A DNA stretch of 64,000 nucleotides from Sinorhizobium meliloti 4H41. Its GTDB lineage: Bacteria > Pseudomonadota > Alphaproteobacteria > Rhizobiales > Rhizobiaceae. Positions within the stretch are counted from its first letter, which is position 1, and every line of letters starts with the position of its first letter. Shown piece by piece: positions 46,022 to 55,733 of this stretch. The notes beneath the pieces are model-generated. The model saw only the letters and a program-made list of their open reading frames with translations. It did no database searches and had not been told where the DNA came from. The stretch lies in assembly GCF_000375585.1 (NCBI RefSeq), contig NZ_AQWP01000008.1:124001-188000 (forward strand), read 5' to 3'. A program made the translations under genes and the position numbers.

Positions 46022-48028
46022 TTAATCGATGCCTAGTTTTTTGAAAAATATCTTGTTTCTCATCTCTGCATCCCTGAGTAACTTCGTCCAGCTCAGCACT
46101 TCCATATATAGGCTATTGTTCCCAAACCAGCGGAACCATCCGAGCCCATCAGGCATGGGCGTAAACTCTTTCTCGAATTCAAGCCACTTTCTGACTTTTG
46201 TAGTCAAATCGCAAACAACGTACCCGTAGAATGGCGTCGTACCGTTGACGATAATGTCGCGACCAGTGGGCGTCTTGAACTTGCCTTCTCTGATCTGATT
46301 GACGTAGCGGACGATCTGCTGAACCGGATCTTCCTTCGAGGAAGGATCGACAAAATTGTCTCGTTGTGGCTTCTTGAACTCGAAGATAGTGATGGGATTG
46401 CTCGCTTCGTTCTCACCACGAAATGCAACACGCCGGTTGTATATCGTGATATCCGTTCGGTCTCCGTTTGGCTTGTTCAGCGGCTTATCGGATGAGACGT
46501 AGGAGGAAAAGTTCAGCCGTTCGTCCAGCATCCAGAGATTGTGCGATTCGTAATCAAGGCCTTCTGAATCTTTCTTACGTCGCATGATTATATCATGCAC
46601 GTCGCCTTCCGATTTATGCTTTCCATCGGAATCGATTTCTAGAGATTTGGAAAAGAGGTCGAGAACGCATTTTCTCATGGAAACGTAGTGGATGAGGTCA
46701 TTCTTGCTGGTATCGGAAATGCTGTCCATAAGCTGAGTGATTTTCTCACCCAACTCATCGGGATTTTCTGATTTCAGCAGCGCGGCCACCTGTGATCGCG
46801 TCTGGATTTCCTTTTCGTACTTCTTCTTTTGAAGATGAAGCTCGATATCCTGGTTGGACGGCCGCATGGGCAGGGCATCGAAATCGACCTCATTCGCGAG
46901 CGTCCGGTGCCAGGGCGCATCGGCCGACACATAGTCGGCGATGCGCGCCTGCTTGCGCCTCTTTCGCTCGGTAATTTCCGAGCCCACTGCCGACTGCGCG
47001 ATTTCGGCGGCCTTCTGCTCGATCTCGCTTTGGGAGATGCCGCTCAGCAGGTCGTTGTCGGTTTGGAAGCGGAATTCGCCTCTTTCGAGCGACACGTTGT
47101 CATTAAGGTAGTCGCCGAAAACATAGGATTTGACGACGAAATTGCGCCCCTTGGACAGATCCTGGTCGGGACCGGCCTCATAAAACTCCTCGGCGAATTC
47201 AGGTATATAGGCCTGAAGCGGGTTGTCAGTCACTTCGCGCCGATGCGCGACGAGGCTAACTTTGCTCTTGGCCGACCTCGGCGCATAGAATTTGAAGACC
47301 CGGACCTGAAAGTCCTTGGCCTCTTCGTTGGCTGTGAGTGTGAACGTGCCCTGTTCAACCCGCATCTCGACAATCTGGCTATTCTCCTTCCCCAGATAAT
47401 CGTTGAGAGAGGCGCCTCCGGAAGGCTCCTTCGCTTCCCGGATCACGATACGCGGACACGCCCGATCCTTGTCTACGAAATATGGTAATAGCCGTTCGAC
47501 GATAACGCGGCTGACGGTATCGAGGCGCTTGTCCGGGAACTTGACGGACTTGATACCTGAAATCTCGACTGCCGTACCCGTCTCCCGCTTTTCGGAAGCG
47601 GACGTTTTCTCGTCAACGATGATGTCTTTATCTAAGCCCATCCTGAAGGATCGATCGTGGAACGCATCGCCGACGGCGAAGGTGCTCGCCACCTTCACAT
47701 GGTTGAAATATTTGAGGCAGGTGAATCGGCCGAACCCTTTACCCCCATCGGCTATTTTCTGTTCGGTATAAAGGGTATCAAATGAATCCCGGTTGCTCTT
47801 CGTGAAGCCGACCCCGTTGTCCTTGACAATAAACCCATCGATATCCTCGAGGCGGTCAATGATGTCCGCCTGTCCGCTTCGCAGGATTTCGATCTGGATC
47901 AGGCCATTCTTGACGCCCTTTTGGTCGATGGCCTGAATGGCGTTGACCACTAGTTCCACCAGTGGCGTATAGACGTTGGTCCCGGATCGGATGTTCTCGA
48001 CCAGCCGCCTAACGTTGACATTGCTCAT
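46022..48028 (-). CDS. GHKL ATPase fused to a PD-(D/E)xK nuclease-like domain
   Basis: A 668-residue protein. The N-terminal GHKL (HSP90/MutL/histidine-kinase) ATPase is clear: N-box ELVVNAIQAID with E25 and N29, G1 box DNGVGF from D70, and the lid GGKGFGRF near 95-102. A transducer-like region follows. Residues about 530-570 read RTDITIYNRR and TIFEFKKPQ, the D...ExK active site of a restriction-like nuclease. GHKL-nuclease combinations are known from MORC-like proteins in predicted restriction systems. A small RHH regulator lies 27 bases upstream on the same strand. Confidence 0.75.
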   Translation of the reverse strand: MSNVNVRRLVENIRSGTNVYTPLVELVVNAIQAIDQKGVKNGLIQIEILRSGQADIIDRLEDIDGFIVKDNGVGFTKSNRDSFDTLYTEQKIADGGKGFGRFTCLKYFNHVKVASTFAVGDAFHDRSFRMGLDKDIIVDEKTSASEKRETGTAVEISGIKSVKFPDKRLDTVSRVIVERLLPYFVDKDRACPRIVIREAKEPSGGASLNDYLGKENSQIVEMRVEQGTFTLTANEEAKDFQVRVFKFYAPRSAKSKVSLVAHRREVTDNPLQAYIPEFAEEFYEAGPDQDLSKGRNFVVKSYVFGDYLNDNVSLERGEFRFQTDNDLLSGISQSEIEQKAAEIAQSAVGSEITERKRRKQARIADYVSADAPWHRTLANEVDFDALPMRPSNQDIELHLQKKKYEKEIQTRSQVAALLKSENPDELGEKITQLMDSISDTSKNDLIHYVSMRKCVLDLFSKSLEIDSDGKHKSEGDVHDIIMRRKKDSEGLDYESHNLWMLDERLNFSSYVSSDKPLNKPNGDRTDITIYNRRVAFRGENEASNPITIFEFKKPQRDNFVDPSSKEDPVQQIVRYVNQIREGKFKTPTGRDIIVNGTTPFYGYVVCDLTTKVRKWLEFEKEFTPMPDGLGWFRWFGNNSLYMEVLSWTKLLRDAEMRNKIFFKKLGID

Positions 48029-48055
48029 GCCAACTCCCTCACATCGGTCGAGCCG

Positions 48056-48292
48056 TCATCTATCTTCTCTCTGGACGGGCTCGCCGATGTCATTCTTCGT
48101 TTCCTCTCGATTCTCGTTAGGGAGTTCTGGCGTTCTGGCGGCAGAGGACGCAACGCTTTCGCGGACGTATTCGCGCATGAACTCCCGAAGCACTTGTGCC
48201 GCTGGACGATCATGGACCTGGCACGCCGCGACGAATTCGTCCCGCAAATCCCGGTCCAACCTGATGCGCAACCCGACATCCTTTTTGGTCAT
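48056..48292 (-). CDS. Ribbon-helix-helix regulator or antitoxin
   Basis: A 78-residue protein with an N-terminal strand (GLRIRLDRDLRDEF) followed by two helices (VAACQVHDRPAAQVLREFMR), the RHH/CopG pattern. The C-terminal tail is acidic and polar, as in antitoxins. It ends 27 bases before the GHKL-nuclease gene, so the two form an operon. A near-perfect palindrome (48300-48318) sits 8-26 bases before its start and is the likely operator for self-repression. It may restrain the nuclease at transcription level or by binding it. Confidence 0.7.
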   Translation of the reverse strand: MTKKDVGLRIRLDRDLRDEFVAACQVHDRPAAQVLREFMREYVRESVASSAARTPELPNENREETKNDIGEPVQREDR

Positions 48293-48299
48293 GTCGAGA

Positions 48300-48318
48300 G
48301 TGTACCCAATGGATACAC
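48300..48318. promoter_or_regulatory. Palindromic operator candidate for the RHH gene
   Basis: GTGTACCC-AAT-GGATACAC: 8-base arms with 7 matching positions and a 3-base centre. The TACACT on the minus strand inside it could be a -10 box, so a bound RHH dimer would block the promoter. Confidence 0.55.
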
Positions 48319-49438
48319 AACTGCCTAGAGAGTTCGTTCCAGAAAGAGCGGTGATCAGGGTGCATGATTTTCAAGTTCGGCTGTTTTGCACCTCGTGATC
48401 TGATTCTCGTGCCCTCCTCCCGCTATCGCTCACGCCTGGCGAGTTTCTTGAGGGCTCCGCCCCCTGGCGCGGCGCACTCTCGCGTGTCGCTTCGATCCGC
48501 TCCTGCAGCCCGGGGATCCCCGTCTGTCCCGGTCGCCCTTGCACCTTGCACCCCCGGTCTCGGCGTCGGCCCGGGTTGCAGCGCAGCGCTGCGCTTCAGT
48601 TCAAGCCCATACGAGAAAGACCAGGGCCACGACCGCGACCAACACCCCGGCCGTCGAAAACGTTGCAACGGTTTTCATTCCGCTTAACAAGCTCAAGAAG
48701 CACCCGCAAAACCCCCCACAGCGAGGCGTCTATCGAGGCAAAGGCGCCGAGCATCGCCGCAAAGGGTATCCTGCAAAATCTGGTGGTGGAGCCAGAACTG
48801 GACGCCGATGCCTGGTTAAATCCGACCATGAGCAGTTGGCAACACAGCGAGAGGGCACTGAATATATGCCGAAACGGATTTCGCCATCCACGGTCGCGCG
48901 CAACAATTGACACAAAAATTGCCCGTCTCCAAGCTATCGCCACCGATTCCGCTCCACGTACCCGAAATTTCGACGGACTTGGTATTTTCACCTTCTATTA
49001 ACCCTCATAATTAACGCCAGAAACTCCGAATAAGGAAGCTAATACGGCAATTATTTCCGTCGTCCGGACGCCGTTTTCCACACCTTCTCAGTATCGATAG
49101 GGATCAAGTATCGATATCATGGTTGGCCGTGTACATCTTCTGCTCCAGGCGGGATATTATACATGACTCTATTCCCAAGGCGGCGACTTAATCGGGATAC
49201 ATCCGAACACCGTGCTTCTGCAAATCTACGCGGTTCCGCAGCAAACGGCACTCTTGGGATTTAGATGCCGGCACGGTAAGCAATCTTGCCGTCCCAACTA
49301 AACTAAAAATGCGACGCCCACCCAGGAGATGCCACGGCCGACATCGGCAATATCGGCTTGCCGATAGACCTGTTGAGGATCGGCGGCAACTGATGATGAT
49401 CCACCGATTGCAAATAAGATCTGCTCGCCTCGCGCAAG
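48319..49438. other. Gene-poor right edge of the cargo
   Basis: Apart from the ParB remnant listed separately, I see no gene. The part at 48,420-48,600 is very GC-rich. Two copies of AGTATCGAT (49090-49098 and 49107-49115) lie 17 bases apart. The stretch forms the transition between the defence cargo and the tra/trb block. Confidence 0.45.
48605..48815 (+). pseudogene. ParB/RepB-like nuclease-partition gene remnant
   Basis: One frame encodes VFIPLNKLKKHPQNP; after a frame change near 48,700-48,715 the sequence continues as KTPHSEASIEAKAPSIAAKG and ILQNLVVEPELDAD. Together they are the N-terminal region of plasmid ParB-like proteins (KKHPQNPRKT...I..LA.SI...G.LQNLVV). The rest of the gene, with the ExxRR motif and HTH, is absent. 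It is a leftover from another mobile element. Confidence 0.6.
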
Positions 49439-49651
49439 TCAGCCGGATTTGGTCACGAGCGCGGCTGGGTCGACACCCAAAGCGTCTGCGATCTGACCGA
49501 GAACGGTGACGCTTGCTGAAGCATCAGCGCGCTCAATTTTTCCGATGTAGCGCGCGCTCAGCCCCGTGAGGTCTGCCAGTTCTTCCTGCGTGAGGTGTTT
49601 GCCATGACGTATCCGACGCAGGTTGATCGCCATGACCTCCTTGAGATCCAT
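49439..49651 (-). CDS. XRE-family helix-turn-helix regulator
   Basis: A 70-residue protein from ATG 49651 (MDLKEVMAINLRRIR); the frame stays open to 49741 but the extra residues are atypical. It is essentially a single Cro/C1-type HTH: LTQEELADLTGLSARYIGKI with the recognition helix near residues 30-42. A perfect 17-bp palindrome at 49679-49695, 28 bases upstream, is a likely binding site. It stands alone beside traM and may influence the tra regulon or an adjacent lost module. Confidence 0.75.
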   Translation of the reverse strand: MDLKEVMAINLRRIRHGKHLTQEELADLTGLSARYIGKIERADASASVTVLGQIADALGVDPAALVTKSG

Positions 49652-49678
49652 GACGTGAGCGGAACTGAAATAGGAAGA

Positions 49679-49695
49679 ATCGTTCCAGGAACGAT
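49679..49695. promoter_or_regulatory. Perfect palindrome upstream of the XRE gene
   Basis: ATCGTTCC-A-GGAACGAT: 8-base arms, no mismatch. A second half-site-like AGTTCC follows at 49696-49701. The position fits an autoregulatory operator. Confidence 0.55.
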
Positions 49696-49787
49696 AGTTC
49701 CGATTCGTTTCCGCACGTGTTATTGGTTGACCGCCGCGCATTACTTTTAAGTTCGATGAGCTGGCGATTCAGACCGTGCAGTCACGG

Positions 49788-49807
49788 CGCAAACGATATA
49801 TTGCGCA
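49788..49807. promoter_or_regulatory. Inverted repeat upstream of traM
   Basis: GCGCAA (49788-49793) faces TTGCGC (49802-49807) across 8 bases, 29 bases before the traM start. It does not match the motif found at traI-repA. It may bind a regulator or form a leader hairpin. Confidence 0.35.
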
Positions 49808-49835
49808 CGTAGTGTTCCTGTGAGTGGGTGGCGAA

Positions 49836-50180
49836 ATGAAAGTTGAGGACAAGCGGATGGCCGAGTGTAACGCCTCCGGGAAAGCCGAGGAAACCACAGA
49901 GGGAGGATCTCGCTACAGCTCACTGAAAAAAGAAGAACTGGCGGACTTAGCGGTTTCTGCAATCCTCCAGCACCGGCGTCTTCTCAACGCTGATGAAGTT
50001 GTCTATCAGGAATGGCTCCGCGCCAGCGCTGATCCCTCCGTCTCGAGCGCCGTTCTTGAGAGCCTGCAGGACGAACATTTGGCTCGGCAGAAAAAGTCGC
50101 AAGCCCAACAGGAAGAACTCTCTGAAATCGTCGAGGCTCTCGGGTATGTCCCTGATGTTCCCCCGGAGGATGAGGACTGA
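49836..50180 (+). CDS. traM: TraR antiactivator TraM
   Basis: A 114-residue helical protein; I chose ATG 49836 (a GTG at 49824 is in frame). The core LADLAVSAILQHRRLLNADEVVYQEWLR and the ending EIVEALGYVPDVP match TraM of rhizobial plasmids. TraM binds the quorum regulator TraR in the cytoplasm and blocks its DNA binding, which prevents conjugation at low signal levels. It is convergent with traR, the two stops being 3 bases apart, the arrangement seen in related plasmids. Confidence 0.88.
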   Translation: MKVEDKRMAECNASGKAEETTEGGSRYSSLKKEELADLAVSAILQHRRLLNADEVVYQEWLRASADPSVSSAVLESLQDEHLARQKKSQAQQEELSEIVEALGYVPDVPPEDED

Positions 50181-50183
50181 TGC

Positions 50184-51002
<819 letters not shown>

Positions 51003-51092
51003 CTAAAACACGAGAAAGCAATGTAATACTTCTGTCGCGGTGTGGCTCGACGCGATGCTAACGAATGAACAATGAGCCGGCCCTCTTCCGGT

Positions 51093-52394
51093 CTAGCGGC
51101 CGTTATAGGCTGAAAGAAAAACAATGTCTTGATCCACTAGCACATTGAACTTGTAGCCGGGGCGTATGCGGATCGTCGGCTGAATACTCAAGTTCTTCGA
51201 GATCGTCTCTTCAGCCACGCGACCGAAGCTCTGCGCGAAATTCCGCCGTGCCGCGTCCGATGCCGTATCCTGAGACGCCAATGTCGAGCTTTCGGGCATG
51301 GACATATCGATTCCGGTCCCGATCAGTGCGATCAATGCGGCCGAACCGAATGCCCGCCAGAGATGGCGATCCACCTTGTCCTTGAATCCGCCGTAGCCTT
51401 CCACGTCGGTGCCGGCCATTCCGCCGAGCTGCAGCGTCGACCCGTTCGGAAAGATAAGGTCGGTCCAGACGACAAGTACCCGCTCCTGGCCGAAGGAGAT
51501 CTTCGAATCGTAGCGCCCGAAGAGTTTCGCACCCTGCGGGATAAGCAGCCGATAGCCTGTGCCGCTGTCGTAGACGTTCTGGCTGACCTGCGCGGTAATC
51601 CGGCCCGGCAGATCAGAATTGATGCCCGTGATCAATGTCGCCGGAATGACTGAGCCGCGCTTCAGCTCATAAGGCGACATCTGCGGCACGACCTGGTCCG
51701 GCAAATAACCGAGATCCTTGATATCCTGGTTGAAGAAGTCCTGCTTCGAGCTCTGGGCGTTCGGATCGACGTTCTGTCCCATCAACCCAGATTTCATGGC
51801 TGCGGCATAAAGATCGGAGGCGCTGGTCCCCGTTGTGTCCGTGTTGTGGCGGCCGCTGTCGGTGGCATCTTCCGACGCCTCCTCAGCCTCGGAGATATCC
51901 ACCTTCAGCGGCGAGTCGAGAGCGGTTGCACGCGCCTGGAGGCGAGCCATTCTCTGGCGCTGAGTTTCACGCATATATTGTTCGTCCTGCTCTCGTTTGA
52001 GGCGCCCCTTCCAGTCCTCCTCGGACTCCATGCGTGGCCGCCTTTCTTCGCGCTCGACCAGGCGGGGCTCTACGACCGGCTCCTCCTTCTCGACTTCCTG
52101 CTCGGCAACGGGCGTTGGCTGAAACGCTTCGCGTTCAACCGGCTCGCCGATGATGCCGTCGGTGACCCCGCGTTTGAGCTGGTCGCCGAAGGTCGTCGCC
52201 GGCGTGTTAGAGGCGCTGTCGATATCGTCGCCACGGTTGAGGGAAAGACCGCGCCAGGACAGGCCGATCACGATGATGCCGCAGAACAGCACCACGAGGA
52301 CGATGGCGAAAACGATTGGCAGGCGATTGAGGCGGCGGATACCCTTCTGATTATCAGCCGGATTGGACGCGCCGAGCTGGAGCGATTGCACCAT
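51093..52394 (-). CDS. trbI: Mating-pair formation protein TrbI (VirB10-like)
   Basis: A 433-residue inner-membrane protein with a single transmembrane segment at about residues 28-48, a Pro/Glu/Arg-rich periplasmic linker, and a C-terminal VirB10-type beta-barrel (IPATLITGINSDLPGRITAQ, GTGYRLLIPQGAKLFG). It energises and bridges the inner and outer membrane parts of the type IV secretion channel. It is the last gene of the traI-trb operon; its start is 12 bases after trbH. Confidence 0.93.
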   Translation of the reverse strand: MVQSLQLGASNPADNQKGIRRLNRLPIVFAIVLVVLFCGIIVIGLSWRGLSLNRGDDIDSASNTPATTFGDQLKRGVTDGIIGEPVEREAFQPTPVAEQEVEKEEPVVEPRLVEREERRPRMESEEDWKGRLKREQDEQYMRETQRQRMARLQARATALDSPLKVDISEAEEASEDATDSGRHNTDTTGTSASDLYAAAMKSGLMGQNVDPNAQSSKQDFFNQDIKDLGYLPDQVVPQMSPYELKRGSVIPATLITGINSDLPGRITAQVSQNVYDSGTGYRLLIPQGAKLFGRYDSKISFGQERVLVVWTDLIFPNGSTLQLGGMAGTDVEGYGGFKDKVDRHLWRAFGSAALIALIGTGIDMSMPESSTLASQDTASDAARRNFAQSFGRVAEETISKNLSIQPTIRIRPGYKFNVLVDQDIVFLSAYNGR

Positions 52395-52406
52395 AAGCTC
52401 CTCCCC

Positions 52407-52850
52407 TCAGTTGCGCTGCATGATCGAGAGCGGACTCGCCGGCGTGGCGCCGGCCGCTTTCGGCCTATAGGCGCGGCTGAGTACGATCGAGGGTGTCGTC
52501 AGTCGAGCAAGAATCTGGCCATCGATCCCCTCGATCGCATAGGCAAGGTTTACCGGCTGGACGTCCTTTGCGGTGTTCCCGTCGATGATGACGGTGTATC
52601 CCCAGCCCTTCAGGGCAGCCTCGAGCGCAGTCGCGAATTCCGAACTGTCATTCTCCATCCTGATCCTCGTCGTGCCGGCAGGGCCGATCTGTTCGGCAAG
52701 CCGACTTGCCATGTCGCCGGCAATGGCGCTTGCAGTTGGTCCGGAAAGAGAGACCGGAGCGGTACCGGCGGTCAGTGCCTTGTCGACCGTCTGGCAGCCG
52801 GAAAGAAGTGTGGCAGCGATGATGGTGAGCTGCAGTTTTCGCACGGTCAT
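52407..52850 (-). CDS. trbH: Lipoprotein TrbH
   Basis: A 147-residue protein with a lipoprotein signal peptide whose lipobox is LLSGC with Cys19. The mature part ([28 protein letters not shown]) matches TrbH. It anchors in the membrane and is part of the Trb channel, in a position comparable to VirB7. Its start overlaps the trbG stop by four bases. Confidence 0.9.
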   Translation of the reverse strand: MTVRKLQLTIIAATLLSGCQTVDKALTAGTAPVSLSGPTASAIAGDMASRLAEQIGPAGTTRIRMENDSSEFATALEAALKGWGYTVIIDGNTAKDVQPVNLAYAIEGIDGQILARLTTPSIVLSRAYRPKAAGATPASPLSIMQRN

Positions 52851-53659
52851 CCTCCCCGCCGAATCGTGATCTTCTGCTGCCGCCAGCCAACGCCGGAAAC
52901 GAGGATCGCCTTGTCGACCGCGTAGTCGACGATCATCATGTCGTTCTTCATCCGATAGTTGACGATACGGTTCTGCCCGCCGGAAACGACGAAAAGAACC
53001 GGTGCATCCTGGCCGGAAATCGACTTCGGGAACTGGATGTAGGTCTTGGCGCCATCCGAATAGACCCGCTTCGGCTTCCAGGATGCGACGCCGCTCACCG
53101 AATAAGAGAAGTTGAGCTTGTCGGGCGCCGGCCCTGGAATGCCGCCTGCCTCCAGACGGGCATTAATGTCGGCGAGCCTGGTGGAGACATCCTCGGGATA
53201 TTCGAAACCGATCCGGGCCATATACTGGCTCGGATGGGACTTCAGCTGAATGTGATAGGTGCGCCGGGATGTCGTGACGACCATCGAGGTCACAAGCCCC
53301 GGTTCGGAGGGTTTCACGATCAGGTGGATCGCCTGTCCGCCGGTCGCGCCGGAGGTCGCCGGCTCGACCTTCCAGCGAACCGTGTCGCCGACGAGGACGT
53401 CGCGAACGATTTCCCCGCCCTGCAGTTCGATGTCGCAGACCTGCAGCGGCGAGCAGACGACGGAGGGCTGGGTTTGGCCGAAGAGGAAGATGACCTTTCC
53501 GTCGGGGCCGGTGGTAACGAGGCCTGGCTTTCCCCGCCACTTCCTGGAAATGTTCGTTCCCTTCATCTCATTCGTGGTCATGCTCTGCGCCTGGGCGCAA
53601 TCTACGAAAACGAGCCCGGCCACGCAGCCGGCGGCTGCGATCAATCCTGTTTTGTGCAT
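52847..53659 (-). CDS. trbG: Mating-pair formation protein TrbG (VirB9-like)
   Basis: A 270-residue protein with a cleavable signal peptide (residues about 1-25, ending AQAQS). The VirB9/TrbG fold follows: [31 protein letters not shown], then [10 protein letters not shown]-like and [13 protein letters not shown] blocks. The protein forms part of the outer-membrane core complex with TrbI and TrbH. Start 17 bases after trbF. Confidence 0.93.
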   Translation of the reverse strand: MHKTGLIAAAGCVAGLVFVDCAQAQSMTTNEMKGTNISRKWRGKPGLVTTGPDGKVIFLFGQTQPSVVCSPLQVCDIELQGGEIVRDVLVGDTVRWKVEPATSGATGGQAIHLIVKPSEPGLVTSMVVTTSRRTYHIQLKSHPSQYMARIGFEYPEDVSTRLADINARLEAGGIPGPAPDKLNFSYSVSGVASWKPKRVYSDGAKTYIQFPKSISGQDAPVLFVVSGGQNRIVNYRMKNDMMIVDYAVDKAILVSGVGWRQQKITIRRGG

Positions 53660-53676
53660 CGAAAAAATCCCCGCCC

Positions 53677-54339
53677 TTAAAGCTGTGCCGTCCAGTCGAA
53701 ATCCCGGACATAAAGACCGATCGGATTGAGGCGGATCGTTGCCTCGTCCTGCGGCGCCGTCAGCGTAACCGTTGCGATGCCCCGAAACCGGCGCGTGCCG
53801 GTTTCCTTTCCCTTGCGGTCGCGCTCGTATTCGGTCCAGTCGATCTGATAGGTCTGGTTGGAGAGCGCCACGATGTTGTTGACCTCGATGGCGACCGTCG
53901 AGGTCTTTGCCTTCTCGAACGGCGAGTTGGCGCGGAACCAGGCGTTGATCTTCTCCGTGGATGGGTCTGACGTCCTGAGAAGCGCGTAGGTCCGGTCGAT
54001 GTACTGCTTCTGCACCACGCCATCCGGCGTGATCGAGCGGAAGCTGGTGACGAAGTTGCCGAGCGTCGCGCGCACCACGCGGGCGTCGGCATACTCGATC
54101 TGCTCAGGAAAGCCGGCTGTTACCGACGTCCCGAGTTTGTCGACCTCGACGATGTAGGGCACGAGCCTGACCTGGATGCTCAGGTACATCGCGTAACTGA
54201 AGCCGATCACGGCAATGGACAGGCCAAGGATCCCGACAAGACGCCAGGCTGCCGCGGCTTTGACATAGGAGCCGTATCGTTCCGACCATTCGTGGCGCGC
54301 GGCGAGATACGGGTTCTCGGGGGCGCGGTTCGCTGCCAT
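53677..54339 (-). CDS. trbF: Mating-pair formation protein TrbF (VirB8-like)
   Basis: A 220-residue bitopic protein with one transmembrane segment at about 33-53 and a periplasmic VirB8 domain ([55 protein letters not shown]). It nucleates assembly of the secretion channel at the inner membrane. The order trbL-F-G-H-I is canonical. Confidence 0.93.
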   Translation of the reverse strand: MAANRAPENPYLAARHEWSERYGSYVKAAAAWRLVGILGLSIAVIGFSYAMYLSIQVRLVPYIVEVDKLGTSVTAGFPEQIEYADARVVRATLGNFVTSFRSITPDGVVQKQYIDRTYALLRTSDPSTEKINAWFRANSPFEKAKTSTVAIEVNNIVALSNQTYQIDWTEYERDRKGKETGTRRFRGIATVTLTAPQDEATIRLNPIGLYVRDFDWTAQL

Positions 54340-54363
54340 CGATCCATCCCTTTCCTTATGCTG

Positions 54364-55539
54364 TTAGTCGTTGCGTTCGGGAGGTCGCTTTGGAGCGCTG
54401 TGCCCGCTGCGGTTCTCGTCGAGCTTGGCGTTGGCAAGTCCGAGGAGCGAACCTGCATAGGCACCCGGAGAGCCGATGGCCTTCTCCTTCGCCGCGGATC
54501 CCATAGCCTTGCCGGCCGAGCCGATAGCGGCTCCGGCGCCTCTGACCGCGGATCCCATGATCGAGGAGCCGGCGGCTCGGGCGGCTTGCCGCGCCGCGAA
54601 TCCTGCCCCTGCCGCACCCGCTGCGAGGAATCCGGCCCCAGCAACAAAGGACGTCGCCTGGCCAGCATGGCGGATCGCTTCCATCCCCCCGGAGACGGAC
54701 GCGCCCTGGACGACGCCCTGGATGATCCCTGGAACGTACATGGCGATGATGAAGACCACGACGGAAATACCGGCGATGGCCAGGGTCGTGACGAACTGAT
54801 CCGACGTCGCCGTGGGAGCCTGGGCTAGGCCAAGCAGGACGCTCGATCCGATCCTGGCGATCATCACCAGGGCCATGAGCTTCATGCCGACGCCAAAGGC
54901 ATAGACGAGATAGCGAACGGCAAAGTCTTTCGTGAATGACGTACCGCCCAATCCGAGCATGATCATACCTGCAAGCAGGCCGACATACATCTCAACCATC
55001 ACCGACACGAAAAACGCTGCCACAAGCGAGAAGCAGATGACGACAACGCTCATCGCCAACACTGCAGCGATCGCCAGCGCATTGTCTTCAAACACACCGA
55101 ACTGCGCCTGTTGCGACATTTGCGAGGCAACCCGTATGCCGGCGTCAAACACTTCCGCGGGCGAGGCTGAACCGCCACCGGCTCCGATCTGGAAAAGGCT
55201 ATCGACGACGGCTCGGGCGAATGTCGGACCCTTATCGAGAACAAAGGCGAAGAAGCCGACGAACATGATCCGCCTGACCAGCTCGGCAAACCAGCTATCA
55301 AGCGCAGCAGCCTGGATTGCGAGCCAGACAGCCGCAATACCGATCTCGATTGCGGCGAGAATCCAGAAAAGCGATCTCGCCGCATCCATGATGGTGCTTT
55401 CCCACCCCTTCGCTGCGGACGACACCTGATTTTCCAGCTCAGTGAGAACCTGTCCCTCCTGTGCGAAAGCCGGAACGGCACATGCGACGCAAAAGAGCCC
55501 CGTGATCAGGTGCAGACGCGTGAAAGTTACATTCACCAT
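54364..55539 (-). CDS. trbL: Mating-pair formation protein TrbL (VirB6-like)
   Basis: A 391-residue polytopic membrane protein with a signal-like N-terminus and about six hydrophobic segments between residues 50 and 270. An Ala/Gly-rich cytoplasmic tail follows (AAGAAGAGFAARQAARAAGS), ending in a polar KRPPERND. It forms the inner-membrane pore region of the channel. It overlaps trbK by 7 bases. Confidence 0.92.
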   Translation of the reverse strand: MVNVTFTRLHLITGLFCVACAVPAFAQEGQVLTELENQVSSAAKGWESTIMDAARSLFWILAAIEIGIAAVWLAIQAAALDSWFAELVRRIMFVGFFAFVLDKGPTFARAVVDSLFQIGAGGGSASPAEVFDAGIRVASQMSQQAQFGVFEDNALAIAAVLAMSVVVICFSLVAAFFVSVMVEMYVGLLAGMIMLGLGGTSFTKDFAVRYLVYAFGVGMKLMALVMIARIGSSVLLGLAQAPTATSDQFVTTLAIAGISVVVFIIAMYVPGIIQGVVQGASVSGGMEAIRHAGQATSFVAGAGFLAAGAAGAGFAARQAARAAGSSIMGSAVRGAGAAIGSAGKAMGSAAKEKAIGSPGAYAGSLLGLANAKLDENRSGHSAPKRPPERND

Positions 55540-55733
55540 CTCGGACGCAGCTCCTGACCATCTTTAAAGGGAGGCGACCCGCTGCCGGAACCGAAGAACA
55601 TCTGCCCGGCAGAGCGCTGCTCGTCCGTGAGGCCAAGTTTGCTGCTGTCTCTGGAATTGACAATCAGCGCGATCGCCGCCATCGCAAGAGACAGGATCAC
55701 GAGCAAAAGGGCGAAGAGGATAGCGCGGTTCAC
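55533..55733 (-). CDS. trbK: Entry-exclusion-type protein TrbK
   Basis: A 66-residue protein with an N-terminal membrane anchor (ILFALLLVILSLAMAAIALI) and a short exported tail (TDEQRSAGQMFFGSGS...GQELRPRW). The ending and gene position between trbJ and trbL match TrbK of Ti-type plasmids, which prevents redundant uptake from similar donors. It overlaps trbJ by four bases. Confidence 0.85.
   Translation of the reverse strand: MNRAILFALLLVILSLAMAAIALIVNSRDSSKLGLTDEQRSAGQMFFGSGSGSPPFKDGQELRPRW

Noticed and set aside
54292-54828. 178-codon plus-strand frame over trbL and trbF
   Set aside because: Antisense shadow of the Ala/Gly-rich trbL tail.
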